NCBI RefSeq assembly: GCF_963675165.1
Contig: NC_087380.1
Location: forward strand, 5,898,071 to 5,962,070
Length of the DNA stretch: 64,000 nucleotides
Source of the DNA: Halichondria panicea
Taxonomy: Eukaryota > Porifera > Demospongiae > Suberitida > Halichondriidae
Reading direction: 5' to 3'
Position 1 is the stretch's first letter. Each line of letters starts with the position of its first letter. Both the position numbers and the translations under genes were made by a program. Shown in pieces: positions 23,060 to 34,701 of the stretch. The notes under the pieces were generated by a model. The model made no database searches, was not told the DNA's origin, and saw only the letters and a list, made by a program, of their open reading frames with translations.

Positions 23060-23395
23060 TGGCATGGACCCTACAATTAACTTGTTTCAAGAAATGAACG
23101 ACAAATAAATTACTCATTACTTGAAGTTATCAACACATCAAACTTATTCGATATCTTGCAACAATTAAGTAAAAAAAAAGGTTCACTACAGTGACAATTA
23201 TATAAGTAGTAAGTGTTCATAAATTTCCTCTCAATAAATTGTTGGCTAGGGCCCCTCTCTCCACCAGCCCCACGGTCTCTTAAAACCTCTACCATGTCTG
23301 GTCAGCTCGGATACCCCTTCCTGAACCAGGCCTCCATTGAGCATTACAACAAAACACTTTTCGGTGTTATAGTAATGCGTCTCTCTGATACAAAT
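23060..23395. pseudogene. Decayed duplicate of phosphatase 3' end and death-domain exon
   Basis: Starting with atggaccctacaatt, this matches 5826-6180 in the same order and orientation: the last phosphatase codons, its 3' flank (gaaatgaacgacaaataa), then a degenerate minus-strand death-domain exon at about 23247-23395. Indels destroy both frames. The collinearity shows the two parts were copied together. Confidence 0.7.
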
Positions 23396-24679
23396 TAATT
23401 TAAGGACAGACAAATTAGAACGTAAATTAGCTACAGTGCAACCTCTGAATAATGGACAAGTTAGTGCAGGAGGTTTTGTCTATTATTTGGAAGTGTCCTT
23501 TATTTGGGGATTATACTATTATGAGGTTATGTTACTACAAATTATAGACTGGAAACTACTCCCCTTCATTGCACTCTAGCCAAATGTGTTTAATAAGGTA
23601 TGTAAAGACAATTCATAATGAATTCAAATACACAAATAATAATTATGGATCAGTATAATTATGGTCCGGTCCGTTTGGGAACAGATTAACAACCATGCAC
23701 AAATCGACATTATATTTTTATAGTTAGCAAGTACCACTGCCAAGTGAACTGTCGTCACATAATGGTGAACTGCAGCAGACTGAATCTGTTAACTAATAAT
23801 TATACTTAGGTCAATATCTAATAGTCACAGCAGTCCTCTTGCTAAGAAATGACAATGGGATAATCTACAGGAGCATGATCAACAATGTTTAAAGTCCACA
23901 CTACTGCAACTGCAGACCTGTCTACTGCATCATGAGCTTTTAAGTAGCAACACATTCATTCCCCATGCAGCAACAAGTTGCACAACTGGGCTCAAATTAC
24001 TTGGTAGATCTATATATCCAAATTCCTTAATCAAAAAAGGGGATAGCTTAATTGTTAATTCATTCACCATAACACTTTGGTGATTTATGTGTGTTTTCCG
24101 GATAATATCTAACACTAATAAATTATACTAGTGAAACTGCTAAAACTAATTTGAAAAATTGAACAGACAGTACGAAACTGACATTGAAACACTGGATACA
24201 TGAATCGGGCTCTTCATGAGTCAAGTCCATTTTGAGCCAAAAAGTGACCACGTTTTGCAAAAATGGGGGTAGCTTCCTTAGCGTTACATTCTTATTTTTG
24301 GGAACATGTTACAGGGATTCAATACAAATCCATCTGTATGTAAAATAGACTATTCACTGACTCTGGTTAGGCATGCCACTCGAAATCTTTCACTTGAATG
24401 CATGCATGGTCAATAGGATTAGCGAGTTGCAGACTTGCACATGCACACACACCCACCCACAACACACACACACAGCCATAGACAACAAACACCGATTTTT
24501 CGGCTGGGTTATCAGGGGATGAACGTGTGTCAAGAAATCAGTGAGGTACACCCAAAACTGACAAACCCTGAACGTGACTTTGAATGACTGTTATAGTTAC
24601 GTGTACGTATGTCAAAATTATTCCTTTAATAATTATCTGTCTTCTCTATAGGATTCATATAATTATAATATACTAATAG

Positions 24680-25910
24680 CTAAGTAACTATTTTGCCAAG
24701 CCAAAATAAAGGTTTGTACAGTTGCAGTTTTTCTCGTCTACTACGGTAACCACCTTGGCCGCATTCTGGAGCAGTCCGATTTTCTCGTAAAGGAGATTCA
24801 TCAACCCATTTCTCGAGGTAAGCAGCAGTAAAGACGATTGAAGCGATGGATAAGGCTGTAAAGTTGAGAAAAGTAACTACAAATCTAACTATGCTCTTAG
24901 TCAATTGGTCACAGCAAGGCATGTTAATATTGACTGTGGTCGCATTGCAATTTGGTGTACTAACTCGCATGTTTTCCACAACCTCAGAGCAACCAAAACC
25001 ACAATCGATAGGGAGGCTGTTGTTCATGATGATATGGATGGGATAGCACATGCAAACTACACAGAAGAAAAACACTTCGGTCAACCTTTTGTATTTAATT
25101 GCTGGGTTCTTGTCTTTGTATGATACACCAATTCTAATGAACATGTACAACCAGCCTAGTAAAATACACAGAAGTAAGAACGAGATACTCAGTCCAAAAC
25201 TAGTATCGCTGCACTTGTCAGATGTATTGCTCAAAGCCAATATTGATGAGTAGAGTACATCAACTTTCAATATCACCGTAATCATGTCAATAGCTGTAAA
25301 CCAAAACTTTTTGTCACGCTCATTGTCATTCTTGTCGATTTCCTCATTTAAACATGGCTTATCTGAGGCGCCAAAAGAAAAATAACACAAGCTAACCTAG
25401 TGCACACTGTGCTGGCAATATTTGTTGCAACAAGCTCACTTGAGACATCATTCTCATATCGATTCACCAAAAGACTCAAGTTATCACCAATGAAATAAAG
25501 TATTGCCCCTAAGGATTCAGCTGGCAGCGAAAATAGTGTGTAGCAATGCCAATCGCCAATCTTGACAGTGTTAAAAGTTACTCCTATCAAGCCAAAGACC
25601 AATACACCACCAAGTATCCCGAACAGCACAAATGCGCAAACTGTCGATCCATTAGCGATGACAATGAGCTCCTGTATGATAGTGTGGAACATACCAACCA
25701 ACAGAAGGCACACTAGTGCACCACGGGATTCTGGTAGGTCCTGTAAACAAGCATGGGTACACAATATCATGCAGCAGACCTAACTAGACTTTAATATGTT
25801 CAAAGTATATCTAAAAAACTGTTTTTACATATCTATAATATAAACACCATCAGCATTCACTATGCTTGAGTGGTAAAAATTATGAGAAAAATAATGTTAC
25901 TTACACTCAT
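24680..25910 (-). CDS. Multi-pass membrane protein, family not recognised, with a frame break
   Basis: A small first exon ATGAGT (25910-25905) precedes a donor; the second exon starts at 25740 (MS then DLPESRGALV). Hydrophobic segments follow (about four before and four after position 25370), with loops rich in Cys and Glu/Asp, ending IVT and TAG at 24680. Two overlapping frames meet between 25348 and 25390: one ends after VIFLLAPQISHV, the other carries on from SFGASDKPCL. No normal-size intron joins them in phase, except a 71-nt one that would remove a plausible helix. So this is a sequence error, a frameshifted allele or an unusual short intron. The acidic cytosolic-like loop and about 7-8 helices suggest a receptor or transporter-like protein, without firm assignment. 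Confidence 0.65.
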
Positions 25911-26345
25911 TCCAAATTTGTTTTCACTCTCTAGCTCTTGAACAATATAATTATAGTTTGTTTATTTGTGTGTGATAATTATTGCACAAGCGACTAAATA
26001 ATTAATTATAGCCCATGCCTTCTTCTCAGAAATTATTCCCTGCTTTCGTGAATACTATTAACTGTCCATATTCATTAGCAAATTACATTTAAAACCATGC
26101 AGAATTATTGACAAGGGGTTGACCGAATTTAACTTCAAACACACAAGATTATTCCATAAACATGTCTCACCATTACCACACAAAAAAGAGGTATACAGCT
26201 ATACATAATTATGTATTAGTAAGACTTGACAAATAATTGTAGGAAACATCTTTCAGCTCAGAAAATAGTGTGACATATATGCTTACTGAAAATGCACTAA
26301 CAAAATTTATATAAATTTATTTTTCATAGCTTCACACGTACGCTT

Positions 26346-29300
26346 TTAGTGATCTGAAAGGGGAGAACAGTGAGCAGTGATTATACAAAGCAGGCTCACT
26401 GGAAATTAATGAACGTAGAAAGGGCAGAGGAATCCCAGACAGGTTGATAAACAACCGTAACTGTAAGGGTCTGCACAAAGTTATTATACCGATAACACTA
26501 TCATGAAGTAACTACATGCATGACTGCATGTACTTAATGAGTTACCTGATAATCGACAGCTGTCCTTGACCACTTGAATGAGTGTGCTGGAATACCAAGG
26601 TACCATATCCACTGTGCACTCTGCAATGTTATTTTCGTAATCCGATTCTAGTGCTAGCCGGTCCGGATTCACTGTCTGTCGAAGGATGTACCTGCCCGAA
26701 GGCACACCTGTCACATCAATCCACTGACAGTCAAGATGGCTGCCATATCGGTCACCACAGTTCATGGATATGCCCTGAGTACCAGTACCACAGCGATAGC
26801 TACAGAATAGAAAATCATAAAGAATGGTAGTTGCAAAAGGTAAAAAGCAACAATCATGCACACATAATTTATTAGATCATAATCATGGGCTGTGGTTAAT
26901 TTTACTTCTGACACATCGAACAGACCGCAATACAGAAGTATAGCAGTCTCAAATAGATATAGAATTGTAAATGTACGGGTACTGCATGTACTGTTTTGCA
27001 TATTGATGTTTGTATTAACAGTGGAATAGAGCGGAAGAAGAATGGCAACGTGTTTCCACTAGTTATGCACATGCAAGCCAATTATTATCTTTATCACAAT
27101 AATGGATCAGTGTACCTATTCTTTCTCTATATGCTGGTACCCGTTTCACAAAACAGACGACACTATCTATCCTTAGACCAGCTTACCGAGGATAGCTTCC
27201 TCCCTCACAAGTACTGTCCTCCAGACAAAAGCTAGCTTTATGGCCTTCGGCGACTTTATCACCCGTATTTGGGTCAATGAGGTCGTAATGGATGAATGCC
27301 TCAAACGAGTGAAAGTGGTTGTGACAGGAATGCCAAAGCCACTCCCCTCGATTTAGGATGGGCTCAAACGAGGCTGTACCATAGTTCATAGTCTGACTGG
27401 AGAAGCGTAGTAGCATCCTACGTACGTATGTGTGTGTGTGTGAGGGGGAGATTGGGAGTATAACTAAAAATTACATTTGGCAAATGAGCCATTTGAACCG
27501 AGTTGGTATTTTTTTTATATGGCGTCTCAAGCATGGATACTACAGCAATGACGTAGTGTCCACTGGAAAACTTTAATTTGACGAGGTAATTCAAATCGCC
27601 AAATAAAAAATACGCACCAAATTTTCCAGTTATTCGGTATGTATTGTCCTTTATTTGTCAATGAGCAAGGGTGACAACTTACATTGCGTATATCAAAAAA
27701 CAGATGAGCAGGCTCTCTATGCCTGTCAATCAACACCTAATCAAACCAATACACATGCTCCCTCTAGCTCCATTGCACCTTCAAACGAGCGTACCTAGTA
27801 TGATGATTGGGTTTCCCCCTTGCTGAGCTAGACAGACAGTTCTCCTCCCTAGCACAGGTGAGGTAGTAGATAGGTATCTCATGGAGGTAGTAGTTCAGAG
27901 AGTGGCGGAACACCTCCATGTGGGGTACAAGGTCAGGTACACCTGCAGGGAAACATCGAAACAGTTCAGTACATTGACTATAGAATATTGTATTGCATGT
28001 AGCGTACTATACCGAGATTACACCCACCCTAATTGCGTGCTACAAAGCTACAGGTGGGATGGGCTTAATTTCGAAAACGGTAGTTTTGTCTCCTATCCAG
28101 GTGTTTGCCTCGAAATTACGCCACTCATGTATGCCAGCATGGATGAGGTGACCTCTATATGTAACGTGCTCCAGGTAAAAATGTGTTGCTTCACCTTGAT
28201 TAGATAGAAATTGTGGACAAGCTATGAGATTGAAATTCTATGAATGTTCTGCACACACTAAACTTCTTGGGACCAATTTCCCCGCGGACGAGCAAGATGT
28301 GGTTCTACATCATTCACTGTATAAGCACACTCACCTGGCGAACAGTCCAACACAGCCTCCTGATTGATGCATTCCTTAACAGGCAGGCAGAGTCCCAAAC
28401 ACTCATTAAAACTGTCTTCATTACCACTACAGTTCAGCGCACACCAGTACTTGGTTTTGCTTCGATCGCTATGGCTGGCTTTTCGCATACGGAGGACAAA
28501 CATCTCTGAACTCTCTCGACAAATAACAGAGGCTACCTTGGGTTTGATAGAATCGAAGCACATTAAACCCCATCCTTTACTTCCATGCACCTCTACAAAG
28601 TTTGTGGCAATGTAGCCAATGGTGTCCCTTGCAGGTGCAATCTTAGATCCCTGCATGCATATGCAATGAGATGTGTAGTTTAGTTGAACTGTCAGTAACA
28701 AGTACGTACATGTACGTAGAATTGAGGTAGAGTTAAAGTGTAAAATATTAAAAGTGATATTACAGAATTACTAACAAGTACACTGTATAGCTTTGTTAGT
28801 TTAATCTTAATAGCTACAACTTATTCCCTCACTTGTGTCTTTCCACACATTTCTCCTATCTGTGGTGCCCTACACACCACCCCAGCGTCTGCCCCATGAT
28901 TCTGATTATACACTTGTCCCCCAGGGCAGTCTGAGAGGAGCTTCTCTGACCCAATACAGCTGAAATTGAGGAGGGAAGGATTGCTTACAATATAATTATA
29001 TCAATACGTATATTTGGGGTCCCCAGAAAAAGCTAACTAATCTCGCTATTCATAAATAATTGTGAAAGTATACATGAATGCATCGTTATAAAGTACAACA
29101 TCCCATACGCTCATGCAGGATAACTATTAAATGAAGAAATAATAGAACCCAGTATAGAAACTTACTTCAAATGGGAGAAGTGGACCTTCCCCACTCCTCT
29201 GCCGAACGAGCTCCTGTGAGTAGGTTTAACAGCAGAGCCATAACCCAGAGCCCTACAAGCAACACTAGCATCAGCTATGTCCCAGCGAGTGTCAGTGATC

Positions 29301-30442
29301 GTCCCCCACTCCCCTCCGATACGAACCTCCAACCTCCCCTGCGTGGAAATAGCACTCCCTCGAGTCCGGTACATCTGTGGTGTGTGTGATTGTGATTGGT
29401 GATACTGTGAAAAGTGTCTTTGATGTCATTTAAAAGGTGATTGTGATAACGAGAAATACATGATGTGATAACCACTGACAGAAGATGTTGCCATGGAATT
29501 GATTATCAATCTGCCCACAGGAAATACACTACTCACCTCAGCATCTTTGTTGCATTCAGGATGAGGATTGTAGCCACATCTTACAGTAGCCACTTCCATG
29601 GAATAGCTGGTAGTTGGACCGAACTCTTTAAAATAGCAATCCAATAACCGATTCTCCATTCCAGTGCATTCCAGTTCTTTGATGAAAGCTGTCTTCATTC
29701 TGGTGCGAAAATCCACATTGACCGTGCTGCAATCATCTGCGTTTAGGTTCATTCCAGATCCAATGCTGCAATCTACTCCGTTCCAATTGCACCATAGATC
29801 GTCCATAGTCGGAATACTCATAGCCAGAGGATAACCAAGCTCCCCACACACGACATTAGCACTGTTCATGTCCCAGCCATCATTGGAGACGGGATGCCAT
29901 TCCTTGTTATAATACACTTCAACGATACCCTCAACTGCACTTTTAACCATGCAATCCTCTCGATCAGGAAATTTTTTAGCTGGACAAACATGGCAGCTAC
30001 CACAAGTACTTAACTCTGGGCAGGAGAGTCTCAAAGGCAGCTCTCTCGGCTTTATTGGAACTTTCCTTTTGCAGTCAAGAGCAGCATCTTCTCCATGATG
30101 GCAATCGGTAATGTTCCAACCATTGTGCCTACACTCCAAGATAGATTGTGCACCTACATCGCACCCTATCTGATCCACCCAAATAGGCCCAGACCCCTGG
30201 CCATAATAGGCACGATAATACAGTCTCTCGGCATACTCATAACCAAGCTGTTTGCAAATGACGTCTCCATCTTGATTATTCCAGCTATCGTCACAAACTG
30301 TTCCCCATTCTCCATTATAGTACACCTCCACACGGCCTTTATTTTTCGCAGGACCGTTGATTAATCGGACATCTCCATTCTGAAGTGCACCTGACAGAGA
30401 AATAAAGGCGAGCAGACCAAGAGACGTTGCATATCCAGCCAT
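26346..30442 (-). CDS. LOXL: Lysyl oxidase-like protein A (4 SRCR + LOX), 8 exons
   Basis: Exons: 30442-29537, 29374-29166, 28959-28833, 28650-28335, 27942-27795, 27417-27187, 26799-26546, 26353-26346; they close in frame at 732 residues. The signal peptide [19 protein letters not shown] is followed by SRCR 1 (GDVRLINGP ... ALDCK), a Cys-rich linker, SRCR 2, SRCR 3 ([11 protein letters not shown]), SRCR 4 and the catalytic domain. The copper site is [11 protein letters not shown]. The quinone-forming lysine is in [10 protein letters not shown] and the tyrosine in [17 protein letters not shown] enzymes oxidise lysines of collagens or elastin outside the cell, releasing H2O2. The four-SRCR layout matches the LOXL2/3/4 group. 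The last exon is only 8 nt, encoding the final residues DH. Its tandem partner lies 0.66 kb upstream. Confidence 0.93.
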
Positions 30443-31098
30443 TATAAGATCAGTGACAGATCTGCCATAGGGTATAGAGTCTATATAATTATGATTAAAT
30501 ATGTGAAACTTGATACACTAAGTCTAGACTAGTTAAGTCTACCTCAGCTCATTAAGTGATCTAGCATGCTATTAATTATGAACGTGTGTCTATGCCAACT
30601 TGTATAGTAATCTCGTACACCAAAAATCACCTGTTGCCAGCCCTCGAGCTGGACTAACAAATCTAAGACTCGAAAACTTTAGATCTAGATCTATGTAACA
30701 GGTTGTAGTTACAGTGGGTGTTTTAAATAGTATATAACAATCTCTACATACTAGCAGAACCTGATGTTAGTTGTTTCCTGATACTCTGCTCTGCTCTGTC
30801 TAGACTCTATACACTCGTCTGCTTTTTCGAGCTAATATTGTAATAAATTTGCATGGCTTCATTATTGTGACAATACCCTTTGTTTGGTCTGCCATGTGCA
30901 TGCATGCATGGCTGCTGATAATGATGAAAGTCATAAAAATTAGGTCAAAGAAAAGTGCATTGGTAAAAGCTATTTTTATATAAGCTACAATATACATGCA
31001 GTGACAATACAGCTAAACTGTTACTTGATGCATGAGCATGTATATAATATACGCAAGTCTTTATAGTCCATGTCTTTGGGTTTTGTTCTTGTTTCTGT
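30443..31098. other. Spacer between the two LOXL genes
   Basis: This 656-bp AT-rich gap is the 5' flank of gene A and the 3' flank of gene B. A tatataattatg stretch lies about 40 bp upstream of the gene A start. No gene is seen. Confidence 0.5.
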
Positions 31099-34000
31099 TC
31101 AATGGTCTGCAGTACAACAAATAAATAAACAATTACATCATTCTTTACACAAGTGTGCCCCCATTTTATGGCTGGGGACAGGTACGCCCATCTATAGTAA
31201 ATGTATAGCAAGACTATGTGCAACAAATGGTTTATGGGCCATATACTGTATATACACACCTGATAAATGACAGGAGCCTGGATTAAGGTAAAGATATCCT
31301 CCTGGGAAGTATGTGACTGTGCACTCTTCAACATTGTTGCGATAATCACTCTCCAATGCTAGTCCATCCGGATTAACTGTTTGACGTAGTATGTACGTTC
31401 CCGTAGGTACATCTGTGATATCAATCCACTGACAGTCGAGGTGACGGGAGTACAAGTCTCCACAGTTGACGGAAATGCCCTGGATACCACTACTGCAACG
31501 GAATCTGCAAAGACAAATACTTTCTTTTACTGATCCAGTATATATACTATTTATATATAGAACCAAACTTCGTTCTTTTAGAGTGCAGCTAGCTATATAA
31601 TGAATATATAGTGCAATTGCTGAATAATTTCCAGCAATCAATCATGCAGACAGGGTAGTAAGTTTGGATGGCAGCTGTTTCCTTACCTCGGTGCTCCACC
31701 AGTTGTACAGAAGCTGTCCTCCAGACAGAAGCTAGCTTTATGGCCTTCAGCGACTTTTTTCCCCGTATTTGGGTTGATGAGATCATAATGGATGAATGCC
31801 TCGAACGAGTGAAAGTGGTTGTGACAAGAATGCCAAATCCATTTACTTCTGTCCAGTACTGGTATAAAGTCTGCCGTGCCAAAATTCATCGTTTGACTGG
31901 AGAATCGTAGTAAGGTCCTGTGCAGAGTAAAATTAAAAAGCCTCGTAAAAAATATGCAGTAGATATATAATTATATAGTATGCTATAATTATAGCTATAT
32001 GTACCTTCTACTGTCCAATGGTTTACCGTCAGCAGAGCTTGAGAGGCAGTTCTCCTCATGTGCACACCTCAAATAGTACAGTGGTAATGGGTCCACATAG
32101 GGATAGTACTGTAGCGAAGACTCAAATGGTCCAAGATCAGGTACTAGGTCTGGCAAATCTAATGCGCATTGGAAGAATATAGTTGAGATTTATGCACATA
32201 TATATATATCATCCTATATATGTCATTTTTAGGGCATGAAAAATTGATATTACCTGGTCGACATTCAAGAATTGTTTCCTCGTCTTTACATTTTCTTGTT
32301 GCAACTAAGTTTCTCTTGCATTCTCGAAGGCTTGATTCTTCTCCAGTGCAATTCAAAGATGACGTGTATCTTATGTGAGTGAAGTCAGGATGGCTAGCCT
32401 TTCTCATACGAAACGCAAATGTCTGTGTTGTTTCACGGCAAATTACACTAGCCATGTTTATGTCAATGGATTCAAAACAGAGGTAGCCCCATCCGTTTGT
32501 GTCGTCATGAATTTGAACAAAGGTACTCATGTAACCATTTGTCTCTGGTTGTTTGACAATTCTTGAACTCTGAGAAGGCATGTAATAATAGCTGTTGTAT
32601 AAGGAGTGCATGACTCAATTCCATAAACGTGTGCATGTACGTTTAATAATACAAATTGTACATGCATACTTACAGGTATATCACAATTATCTCTCTGTGG
32701 TACATTGCAAACGACACCAGCATCTCTTTCATGTCCGTATATTGCAGTAGCTGTCCCTGTGAATTTGCTGCACTGACTCAGTAATCTCTCGGTCCCAGCA
32801 CACCTACAGAATCACACTTCGATAATTACACCAACTTGTTACTTGTTACGTTCAATTTTCAACTCAACTAAATTATTCTAAAACACATTCATTATCTGCA
32901 TGGACTTACTTCAGATCAGAGAAGTGAATTTTTCCAACTCCTCTCCCAAAACTACTGAAATAGGTGGCAGTTTTAGCCGATCCAAAGCCGAGACTTCTAC
33001 ATACAACACTAGCATCAGTCACGTCCCAGCGAAGGTCGCTAATCGTCCCCCACTCTCCTCTGACACGGGCCTCCACCCTTCCCTGCCAGGGAACAGCGCT
33101 CCCCCGTGTGCGGTAAATCTGTATGTGTATCCATGGATCGAGGAATAGTGTGGTAAGGTGTCACGTTCTATTTCTGTAATCCAAGCAAGATTTGTACAAG
33201 ACAAAACGCATGAAAATATTGACAAGAAGTACAGCAACATGTTTAAGTACGAGAAGTGCACCAATCGAATACTAAGACTCAACATTGAAATATTATTATT
33301 TTGGGCACTTACCTCATATCTAAGAACACTATTGCTGCAATCTGGATGAGGTACGTAACCACACCTTACTGTAGCCACGTTAGCAATGGAGGTGGTACTT
33401 AACGGTCCAAAACTCTCAAAGAAACAACTCAGCAATTTATTCTCAGTTCCTACACACTCCAATCCTTTGAGCCACGACAGCTTCAATCTATTTCGAAACT
33501 CTTCATTTGCAGTGCACTCTCTATTACTTAACGACCCACTCCCTTGCCCAGATCCAAAACAATCGTCGTTCCAATTGCACCACAGTTGATCCATTGTTGG
33601 AATACTCATAGCCAGTGGAAAACCAAGTTCTCCACACACGACATTAGCACTGCTCATGTCCCAGCCATCATTGGAGACAGGACGCCACTCACCATTGTAA
33701 AAAGCCTCGACAATACCCTCAACTGAGCGCTGAGGTAGACAGTCTTTCGGATCTGGAAATTTCTTATCAGCACAAACCTTGCAACTACCACAGCTACTGG
33801 AATCCGGACAAGACAATCTTATCGGAAGCTCTTTCGGTTTCTGAGGGACCTTTCTTTTGCATTCCACACCAGCATCCTCACGATGTGCGCAATCATGCAC
33901 ACCCCAGCCATTGTGGCTGCAATCAAGTATCGACTGGTGAGTCTTCTCACAATGAGTTTGATCAATCCATATCGGTCCTGTTCCCTCACCAAAAGTGGCT

Positions 34001-34230
34001 CGATATCGCACTGTTTCAGCACCTTCATAACCCAGTTGCCTGCAAATAGTATCCCCGTCCTGCAAATTCCAGCTATCATCACAAATTGTTCCCCACACAC
34101 CGTCATAGTACACCTCCACACGACCTATATTTGCCGAGTGACCGTTGACCAGTCGGACGTCTCCATTCTGCATTGCTTGCGATAGAGAGACCAGCAATAG
34201 CGGAAAGAGTGCAGTGAAACAACTAGCCAT
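31099..34230 (-). CDS. LOXL: Lysyl oxidase-like protein B (4 SRCR + LOX), 8 exons
   Basis: Exons: 34230-33313, 33118-32910, 32803-32674, 32569-32254, 32158-32005, 31917-31687, 31504-31260, 31106-31099; 736 residues. The ATG at 34230 gives a signal peptide ([19 protein letters not shown]). The domain order is the same as in gene A, and four exons have identical lengths (209, 316, 231 and 8 nt). The copper site is [11 protein letters not shown]; cofactor residues are the lysine in [10 protein letters not shown] and the tyrosine in [13 protein letters not shown]. An AG at about 34273 suggests a 5' leader intron, since the frame continues upstream without a better start. Exon-by-exon match and head-to-tail placement show a tandem duplication. 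Catalytic residues are kept in both copies, so both are probably active. Confidence 0.93.
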
Positions 34231-34701
34231 GCTGAGCTCCTCTTGTCTAAGTTGCTCTACACTGGCTAATCTGCAGAAAAAGTTGAGGTTTAATTTGCGT
34301 AAAACTCTATTGTCTACTGCAAACGACAATCTATACATGCATTAGCTTTTTAGTAGTACAGCTTGCCACTCACCTTCAACTGCAGTATAAAGAATAAAGT
34401 GAGCAATTTGATGTGCATGAGCACTTTTGTTGACATGCCGTGAAGCCACATAAAACACAAACATAAAACCACAGCACAATGCCTATTGTAACCCAAATAT
34501 GACCTTTGCACCTAACGTAATACTAGCGGGAAAATGGCTGCCTTTGACCAAGCTCGAAGTTGAAGAGACCGTGAGAACAAGAGTGTGTGTCTATGAATGT
34601 CTACTGAGTCAGGTGTGCTGTACTAATTCATTGGAAAGAGAAAAACTAATAGGGCCAAGCCTCTCAGAGCAATAACACTGGTGCCTACATGCTTTGGAAG
34701 A
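34231..34701. promoter_or_regulatory. Divergent promoter, LOXL-B / SAS-6
   Basis: 471 bp separate the two start codons, which point away from each other. The gap contains gggaaaatggctgcc at 34528-34542, a YY1-like word also found in the two other divergent gaps of this window. Part of the gap is likely 5' leader of LOXL-B. Confidence 0.55.

Larger units (their letters stand above)
20756..24679. other. Gene-poor spacer with repeats and decayed duplicates
   Basis: No intact gene is seen between the start of the death-domain/Roc gene and the stop of the membrane-protein gene. It holds the hairpin unit at 20770-20883, paired hairpins at 22122-22213, the long-TIR element at 22470-22856, an inverted repeat copy at 22940-23056, a decayed duplicate at 23060-23395 and a partial element start near 23434 (gcaacctctgaataatgg). 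Positions 24545-24600 resemble window positions 1-60. Confidence 0.6.

Noticed and set aside
25356-25390. 34-nt intron (GTTAGC...CTCAG) to mend the membrane-protein frame
   Set aside because: It is too short for the introns seen here and its two ends do not have matching phases.
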